Assembly (NCBI GenBank): GCA_964642855.1
Contig: CAZXSK010000069.1
Coordinates: forward strand, 1-20,116
From: CAZXSK01 sp964642855
GTDB lineage: Bacteria > Planctomycetota > Phycisphaerae > SM23-33
Length of the DNA stretch: 20,116 bases
Direction of reading: 5' to 3'
Positions within the stretch are counted from its first letter, which is position 1. Every line of letters starts with the position of its first letter. A program made the translations under genes and the position numbers. The notes under the pieces are model-generated. The model ran no database searches. It was not told the origin of the DNA and saw nothing but the letters and a program-made list of their open reading frames with translations. Positions 15,039 to 20,116 of this stretch are shown piece by piece.

Positions 15039-15398
15039 TTATCCTTCCGTCCTCATGGCCTTTTCCATCCACTCGTAGTTCTTCTTGAGAATCCGCAGGT
15101 ACGTCTTCAGCCGCCCGGTGTTCCGGATCATCGCGGCGATTTCCTGGTCGAACGATACGTCGTTGCCGTTCGGCGCCACCGGCGTGCTGCGAGGCTGGGA
15201 GAACTCCAGGTCCACGTCGTCGATCTCCAGCGGCTCGTCGTCTTTCAGGCGGTCGCGAAGAAGGTTCTCGAACTGCACGTCCACGCGGCGGTAGTTCTGC
15301 GTGCGCAGGTTCGCGATGTTGTTCGCGATGCTCCGGGCACGCATGTTCCCCGCACGCAGACCCAGCTCCAGGTAGTCCACCATCGTGGGCTTACTCAT
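15039..15398 (-). CDS. flgB: Flagellar proximal rod protein FlgB
   Basis: Proximal rod subunit, 119 aa, exported through the flagellar secretion system and assembled on the MS-ring/FliE base. The N-terminal half carries the rod-family signature ARSIANNIANLRTQNYRR (about 21-38), the amphipathic helix plus NNIAN-type turn shared by FlgB, FlgC, FlgF and FlgG. The C-terminus is helical, with a DQEIAAMIRNTGRLKTYL-like segment typical of FlgB. The length is somewhat short for the family (commonly about 130 aa). The ATG shares its A with the TAA stop of the sigma54 regulator, and flgC follows after 6 bases, the usual flgB-flgC-fliE order. The assignment is firm from motif and synteny. Confidence 0.95.
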   Translation of the reverse strand: MSKPTMVDYLELGLRAGNMRARSIANNIANLRTQNYRRVDVQFENLLRDRLKDDEPLEIDDVDLEFSQPRSTPVAPNGNDVSFDQEIAAMIRNTGRLKTYLRILKKNYEWMEKAMRTEG

Positions 15399-16771
15399 TA
15401 CGCCACCTCCGCCGGAAGCGGCTTGCCGTCTTCGCGATACCGCCGGAGCTTCTCACGGAGCGTCCGGTCGGTGATCCCGAGCAGCCGGGCAGCCTTGGCC
15501 TGATGACTCTTGGTCTTGCACAGCGCCTCGATGATCGCGCGGCGCTCCATCTCCTTGAGCGTCTGGATCGATCCTTCCTCGCTGTCGCGACGGCCGGTGA
15601 GCTCCTCGCGAAGCTGCGGCGCCCCGGCCAGGGAAAGCACGTCGCCCTCGCCCAGGATCAACGCCGTTCGCACCGCGTTGCGAAGCTGGCGGACATTGCC
15701 CGGCCAGCCACATCGCTCGAAGATTTCGAGCATCTCATCGTCCAGCCGTCGGATCCGCCTGCGGACCTCACGTGCGTACTGGTTCACGAAATGCCATACC
15801 AACTCGGGGATGTCGTCGATCCGCTCGCGAAGCGGCGGCACGACAAGCCGGACCCCCGACAGCCGATAGTACAGGTCGCTGCGGAAGTTGCCCTCTTCGA
15901 CCTCCGCCAGCAGGTCGCGATTGGTCGTGGCGATCACGCGAACGTTCACGCTGATGTCCTGCGTGCCGCCCACGCGGAGGAAGTCCTGCTGCTCAAGCAC
16001 GCGCAGAAGCTCCGCCTGCAGGCGCGGACCGGTCTCGGAGATTTCGTCCAGCAGCAACGTCCCGCCATGGGCCAACTCGAACCGCCCCTTGCGCTGATTG
16101 CACGCACCGGTGAACGCGCCCCGCTCGTGGCCGAACAGTTCGCTCTCCAGCAGCGACTCGCTGATGGCTGCACAGTTGACGCGGATGTAAGGCCCGCGCG
16201 ACCGCCGGCTGTGGCGGTGGATCACGTACGACAGCAACTCCTTGCCCGTCCCACTCTCGCCGCAGATCAGCACCGGCGCCGACGTAGGCGCCACCCGGCG
16301 GGCCATCTCGATCGTCCGCTCCAGCGATCGGCTGGTGCCCACGATCTGGTAGAGGCACTGCGAGCCGTCCTCTGCCGCAGCCACGGTCGAGACGTCGTGA
16401 TTGGGAAGCAGTTCGTCCAGCACGGCCTGGAGCTGGTCGCCCTGGAAGGGCTTGACCAGCAACTCGTCGGCGCCGTGCTTCATCGCCCGCACCGCCCGTG
16501 CGACCGATTCATCGGGCGTAAGCACGATCACGGGCACTTCCGGGTTGGACGTCTTGACCTCGTCGAGCAGCTTGAAGACCGCTTCGCCTACGGTGTCGAC
16601 GTCCAGCAGCACCAGGTCCCACTCCATCTCCGAAAGATGCTCATGGGCAGCCCGCGGGTCCTCGGCTACGGTTCCCCGGATGCCCCGTGCAGCGACGACC
16701 TCCAGCACCTCCCGCGTGGTCGTGGGGTCGGAGTCAGCGATCAGCAGGTTGGGATGAATCTCTCGCGTCAT
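15398..16771 (-). CDS. NtrC-type sigma54 response regulator (FlgR/FleR-like)
   Basis: Activator of sigma54 RNA polymerase, 457 aa from the ATG at 16771. A GTG at 16780 overlapping the previous stop (GTGA) would add three residues. The receiver domain at 1-125 has acidic pocket D13/D15, phospho-acceptor D57, T85 and K107, all canonical, so phosphorylation is expected. The AAA+ domain at about 142-375 has Walker A GESGTGKE (171-178), the sigma54-contact loop GAFTGA (218-223), Walker B LLLDE (239-243) and arginines 297/303. A Fis-type helix-turn-helix ends the protein (about 421-446). The length and domain order match the NtrC, FlgR and FleR families. No partner histidine kinase lies in the window. 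The stop overlaps flgB as TAATG, so it is coupled to structural genes. A sigma54-type promoter upstream of fliO is a plausible target. Function is certain at family level; calling it the flagellar master activator is inference from context. Confidence 0.95.
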   Translation of the reverse strand: MTREIHPNLLIADSDPTTTREVLEVVAARGIRGTVAEDPRAAHEHLSEMEWDLVLLDVDTVGEAVFKLLDEVKTSNPEVPVIVLTPDESVARAVRAMKHGADELLVKPFQGDQLQAVLDELLPNHDVSTVAAAEDGSQCLYQIVGTSRSLERTIEMARRVAPTSAPVLICGESGTGKELLSYVIHRHSRRSRGPYIRVNCAAISESLLESELFGHERGAFTGACNQRKGRFELAHGGTLLLDEISETGPRLQAELLRVLEQQDFLRVGGTQDISVNVRVIATTNRDLLAEVEEGNFRSDLYYRLSGVRLVVPPLRERIDDIPELVWHFVNQYAREVRRRIRRLDDEMLEIFERCGWPGNVRQLRNAVRTALILGEGDVLSLAGAPQLREELTGRRDSEEGSIQTLKEMERRAIIEALCKTKSHQAKAARLLGITDRTLREKLRRYREDGKPLPAEVA

Positions 16772-16776
16772 GCCAT

Positions 16777-17706
16777 TCACCGTCCGCTCGATTCCTTCGT
16801 TTCCGTCGATTTGGCCCGGGCCGAAGCTCTGGCCGCTACCTCGTCCAGGATCTCCCGCGGACGGTCCATCATCTTCCAGGTCAGCAGCTTCTCCTGGGCG
16901 CTGGCAGCTGCCTTCCATCGCGAATCGGGATGCTCGGTCGCCAGACGCTTGTACAGGCCTCGCGCCCGTGCCGGGTCGCTGTCCCGCAGGCAATTGGCGA
17001 ACTGGAACAGCACCCAGTCTCGCGGATGGCCGGAGGACTCGTCCTCGTGAAGCAGCACCGACTGGTAGAAGACCGCAGCGGCTTGGTAGTACCCGCCGTT
17101 GTAGAGCGCGTCGGCCAGGCGGATCGGATCGGCTACCTGGTCGGCGGGGAGATCCTTGAGCTTCTCCACCGGCGACTCGGGCTTGTCGTCATCTTCGGGC
17201 TGGGGCGTGGATTCGGGCACCGGATCGCCGACCGGGTCTCTGTCCGACTTGGACTCTTCCCCATCCCCGGAGGCCTCGTCGTTGGGGTCCTCAACCGACT
17301 CAACAGCAGTGCCGTTATCCCTTTCGTTTTCCGAGGTGTCGTTTGCATCGGGAGCAGGCTGGGGCCCGGAATCCGGCTTACTGAAGATTGACTTGTACTC
17401 CTTGGGATTGTCGTCGCTTTCGAGTTCGTCGCCGCTCGGGCCGGTCATTGCGTCGAGCCGATTGATCATCTCCATCAGCTCGGACCGTCCGGAGGACTCC
17501 TCCTCGGCCCCCTTGGAGAAGATCGGCTTGAAGGTGGGCATCGCGTCGTCGATCGTTCCGCTGGAATCCGTCGGGCTGTTGGCGTCGGCCGGTGCGTTGG
17601 CGTCGGCGCTGGAGGCGGGGTTCTGGGCGAAGACGAGCGTAGCGGCCAGCAGGGTCGCCGCCAGGGCCAGCAGCATCTTCATCTTGTCAGTCGTGCGGAA
17701 CGTCAT
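16777..17706 (-). CDS. Exported acidic protein with TPR-like C-terminus
   Basis: Unrecognised protein of 309 aa. The ATG at 17706 overlaps the upstream stop as ATGA; an alternative Met is at codon 9. Residues 9-27 form a signal peptide (Lys-rich start, Leu/Ala core, VFA-Q cleavage site), so it should be exported. Residues 30-185 are low-complexity and acidic, rich in D, N, S, P and E, with DANAP/DANSP units at 35-45. A short motif occurs twice, FKPIFSK at 59-65 and YKSIFSK at 104-110. Residues 195-275 form TPR-like helix pairs ending in WKAAASAQEKLLTWK, like the YbgF/BamD-type repeats of periplasmic proteins. Its last codon pair overlaps a possible GTG start of the regulator gene. Its coupling to the large TPR gene suggests that the two products work together outside the cytoplasm, perhaps as a motor or envelope accessory; this is inference. 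Confidence 0.8.
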   Translation of the reverse strand: MTFRTTDKMKMLLALAATLLAATLVFAQNPASSADANAPADANSPTDSSGTIDDAMPTFKPIFSKGAEEESSGRSELMEMINRLDAMTGPSGDELESDDNPKEYKSIFSKPDSGPQPAPDANDTSENERDNGTAVESVEDPNDEASGDGEESKSDRDPVGDPVPESTPQPEDDDKPESPVEKLKDLPADQVADPIRLADALYNGGYYQAAAVFYQSVLLHEDESSGHPRDWVLFQFANCLRDSDPARARGLYKRLATEHPDSRWKAAASAQEKLLTWKMMDRPREILDEVAARASARAKSTETKESSGR

Positions 17707-20116
17707 GGCTGGGAGACTCCCTTCTGCTGGGGAAGCTGGCCGGCGTAGGCCATGGCCGCTTTGTCGTATTCCTGTTTCATCACGTAGGCTGCTCCCAGGA
17801 CCTTCGATGCGCGCCGGCGAAGCTTCTTGTCTTCCGAAGCCGCCGCCACGCTGCGCACCGCGGAAATCGCCTGGTCGGGACGGTCCATCAGCATGCAGAC
17901 CTCGCCGAGATCGACCGCTGCGTTCTGCGACTCGGCGCCCGGGGCGAGCTTGCCCGAGCCAAGTACCTCGGTGAGTACCGCGTGGGCCATGGGATACTCC
18001 GACGCCCGGATGTAGTTCCGGGCCATCTGGTAGCCCAGCCGGGCGCGCATGCGGGAGTTCTGGGTGTTGTCGATCCCCTGTCGCAGCGTCCACAGCGCCC
18101 TTCGGTAAAGCCCCATGCCGGAGTAGACATCCGCCTTGATCCGCAGGAAGTCGTACATCTGCTCGTCGGGAACTCGCTGGGTGTCGATGCGGTCCACCGC
18201 ACCGACCGCGCGAACGTAGTTCTCGTCGGCCATGGCAGCCTCGGCGAGGGTAAGCGTGGCCGAAATGTCGCGCCGCAGGGAGCTGTCCATCGAAACAGCA
18301 GGCAGGAGGTACTGCACCGCCCGTTTGGGATCGCCCTGGGCCATGTGACACTTGCCCATCAGTTCCATCGCCTCGCAAAGCTCGTCGCCGGAGGTCTTGT
18401 AGGTCTGCTTGAGGTACCGTTTCAGCCATCGTGCCGCTTCGACGTAGTTCTTCTGGCCGAAATAGCACTTGCCCAGGCCCAGGCATGCCCCGGCCTGGCT
18501 TTCGGGTGATAGGTTCAGGTAATACAGCTTGCGGAACACGCCGACAGCTTCCTCGAACATGCCCGCATTGAGCGAAGCCCTTCCGAGACTCAGGTACAGA
18601 TCGTCGGTGGCTTCGTAGTCGGGATAGGTATCCAGCAGCTTGATGAGGTCTTTGCGCGCCCCGGGATAGTCGAGCATGCGGATCCGCAGCTGGGCGCTTC
18701 GCATGATCGCCTCCGGAGCAGCCAGGTGACGCGGGAACCGCGACGCGATCAACTGGTATTCGCGAATCGCAGCCAGTGCGTCGTCACCGGCTTCGTAGAT
18801 CCTCGCAAGCGACAACCTGCCTGAGGGAACGCGAACGTCCTCGGGCTGACGAAGGAAGAACTGCCTCCAGGCACTGATGGCTTCTTCGCGAATCAGCGAA
18901 CGGGTCTGCCCCATCGATTCTTCTGCCTGTACGTCGTGGACCTCGACGGTCGCGCCGGACAGACGTGAGACCAGGCCGACCACGCCGGTACCGACCTCGG
19001 CTGCCCGCTCGAAGGAGACTTTGTCCAGGTAGACCGTGACCGGCCTGCGGCGGGCATCGGGCGAGACATTCACCCAACGGACATCGATGCCGGTCTCGGC
19101 TTCGAAGCGGTGGAGGTATTCTTTCAGCGGCGCCCGCCAGCAGGAAGCATTGAGGTTGTCTCCGGGGGGGACAAGCTTGACCACCGGGCCCAGCACCGAT
19201 CGGTTCAGCCGCTGAGCACCCTCGCTGAGAAACCGAACCAGGTCGCCTTCGCTCAGGCCTACGAATGGATCGTATTCCTCGTGTCTGGGCGTGGGAATGT
19301 CGCGGTCGGGATTGTGGTAGGACAGCACCTTCTCGGTCATGCATCGGGCGATCAGGTAGTCGCAGTCGACCTCCAGTGGAGAGGGCATGTCCAGCATGCC
19401 CAGGGCAGCAACAGCCATGAACGACCGCGTGCGGGCCTGCATGTGCAGCCCCTGGGTGGAACGGAGCTTACCCAGACGGTAGTTGGAGTAGGCCCGCACG
19501 ATCGGCGAGGCGCTGCGGGTAGACCGTACCAACATTTCGCGCCCGAGGTCGATCTGCGAGAGACGGATGAGGCACTGACCCGAACGCATCCGCAGGAGAT
19601 CGATGACCATCTGGTTTTCCCAGGTCGACTGGGCGTCTTCCATGAGCTTCTGGTAGCGGGCGAAGGCCAGATCCCATTTGCGGGCGGCAAAGGCGCGTTC
19701 GGCCTCGGTCCATGTCGTGGGCCCGACTTCGGGGATCACCAGCTTTCTCGGCTCAACGGTAGCAGGCCCGGAATGGTTGCTGTCGGCAGGTACCGCGACC
19801 TCGGCGATAACCGTCCGGGGCTGGTTGCTCTTGCGGCTTAGAAAGAACAGCAGACCGACCAGGATGACCACCACAAGCAACCCGTTGCTGAGGAAAAGCA
19901 GATGGGCAAGCGAGAGCTTCCGCAAAGCATGGCTTCCCTGGGCGACCTTGAGCTTGGCCATGAAGCCGACCGGAATACCGTCCTCTTCGGAATCGGCTGC
20001 CTTGGCCTGGGGCTCCTCCTTGGGTTTGGCAGATGCCTTGGGACCGGCCTTCTTCGCTTGGGCTCGCTGGGCCATCATCGCATCGATGGCGTCCTGGTCG
20101 ACCTCGGCCTCTTTTT
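17703..20116 (-). CDS. Membrane-anchored TPR protein, 5' end outside window
   Basis: Not a named family I can assign. The frame is open to the right edge: 12 more codons precede the first ATG (20078) with no stop or start, so the true start lies outside. Those codons read VDQDAIDAMMA, close to the LSQDEIDALL motif at FliM N-termini. Numbering from the 20078 Met (791 aa): a basic, Lys/Ala/Pro-rich cytoplasmic tail to about 55; one transmembrane helix at 57-80; then a large, probably periplasmic part. Residues about 308-385 have a beta-alpha-beta look resembling secretin N0/STN domains (tentative). From about 420 to the end there are many TPR-like helical pairs (for example 468-483, 496-516, 533-556, 575-592, 648-668, 755-779). 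The stop overlaps the next start as ATGA. Its position at the head of a flagellar cluster suggests a motor scaffold, like the TPR proteins PflA/PflB or FlcA. That role is inference; the TPR and TM calls are firm. Confidence 0.8.
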   Translation of the reverse strand, partial: KEAEVDQDAIDAMMAQRAQAKKAGPKASAKPKEEPQAKAADSEEDGIPVGFMAKLKVAQGSHALRKLSLAHLLFLSNGLLVVVILVGLLFFLSRKSNQPRTVIAEVAVPADSNHSGPATVEPRKLVIPEVGPTTWTEAERAFAARKWDLAFARYQKLMEDAQSTWENQMVIDLLRMRSGQCLIRLSQIDLGREMLVRSTRSASPIVRAYSNYRLGKLRSTQGLHMQARTRSFMAVAALGMLDMPSPLEVDCDYLIARCMTEKVLSYHNPDRDIPTPRHEEYDPFVGLSEGDLVRFLSEGAQRLNRSVLGPVVKLVPPGDNLNASCWRAPLKEYLHRFEAETGIDVRWVNVSPDARRRPVTVYLDKVSFERAAEVGTGVVGLVSRLSGATVEVHDVQAEESMGQTRSLIREEAISAWRQFFLRQPEDVRVPSGRLSLARIYEAGDDALAAIREYQLIASRFPRHLAAPEAIMRSAQLRIRMLDYPGARKDLIKLLDTYPDYEATDDLYLSLGRASLNAGMFEEAVGVFRKLYYLNLSPESQAGACLGLGKCYFGQKNYVEAARWLKRYLKQTYKTSGDELCEAMELMGKCHMAQGDPKRAVQYLLPAVSMDSSLRRDISATLTLAEAAMADENYVRAVGAVDRIDTQRVPDEQMYDFLRIKADVYSGMGLYRRALWTLRQGIDNTQNSRMRARLGYQMARNYIRASEYPMAHAVLTEVLGSGKLAPGAESQNAAVDLGEVCMLMDRPDQAISAVRSVAAASEDKKLRRRASKVLGAAYVMKQEYDKAAMAYAGQLPQQKGVSQP

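Noticed and set aside
16777..18486. Long 569-codon minus frame as one protein
   Set aside because: The first 260 codons overlap the large TPR gene out of frame. The signal peptide at 17706 and the ATGA overlap mark the real start.

Overview
The window is one dense, co-directional flagellar gene cluster. All 24 genes I support lie on the minus strand, so they read from high to low coordinates. The long plus-strand frames are GC-rich shadows. There is no rRNA, tRNA, mobile element or CRISPR, and no gene-free stretch over 300 bases. The largest gap is about 124 bases, between fliN and fliO. High GC, very tight packing, DPN/DAN-type acidic linkers in exported proteins and a divergent motor gene set suggest a Gram-negative bacterium of the Planctomycetota (Phycisphaerae-like). 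That placement is an inference and not secure.

Layout in transcription order: (1) two poorly known genes, a large membrane-anchored TPR protein (cut by the right edge, 20116) and an exported acidic TPR-like protein; (2) an NtrC-type sigma54 activator; (3) proximal rod, MS-ring and ATPase complex: flgB, flgC, fliE, fliF, fliG, fliH, fliI, fliJ; (4) a MotE/YlxF/FlbB-type protein and the stator genes motA and two tandem motB-like genes; (5) fliL, fliM, fliN; (6) a short intergenic region holding an intrinsic terminator hairpin followed directly by a sigma54-type -24/-12 promoter; (7) the export gate: fliO, fliP, fliQ, fliR, flhB and the 5' end of flhA (cut by the left edge, position 1).

The products would build one machine: export gate (FliOPQR-FlhB-FlhA), ATPase complex (FliHIJ), MS-ring and first rod proteins (FliF, FliE, FlgB, FlgC), switch (FliG, FliM, FliN) and stator (MotA, MotB, FliL, MotE). 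Most junctions are 4-base overlaps or gaps under 20 bases, which implies translational coupling. The order matches the familiar Bacillus/spirochete fla operon, but the usual fliK-flgD-flgE block between motE and motA is missing.

The points most worth following are: the terminator/sigma54-promoter switch that splits the cluster, with its likely activator encoded upstream; the two TPR genes as candidate lineage-specific motor parts, the larger carrying an EIDALL-like N-terminal motif that this cluster's FliM lacks, plus a possible secretin N0/STN-like segment; and the tandem pair of non-identical MotB proteins served by one MotA.
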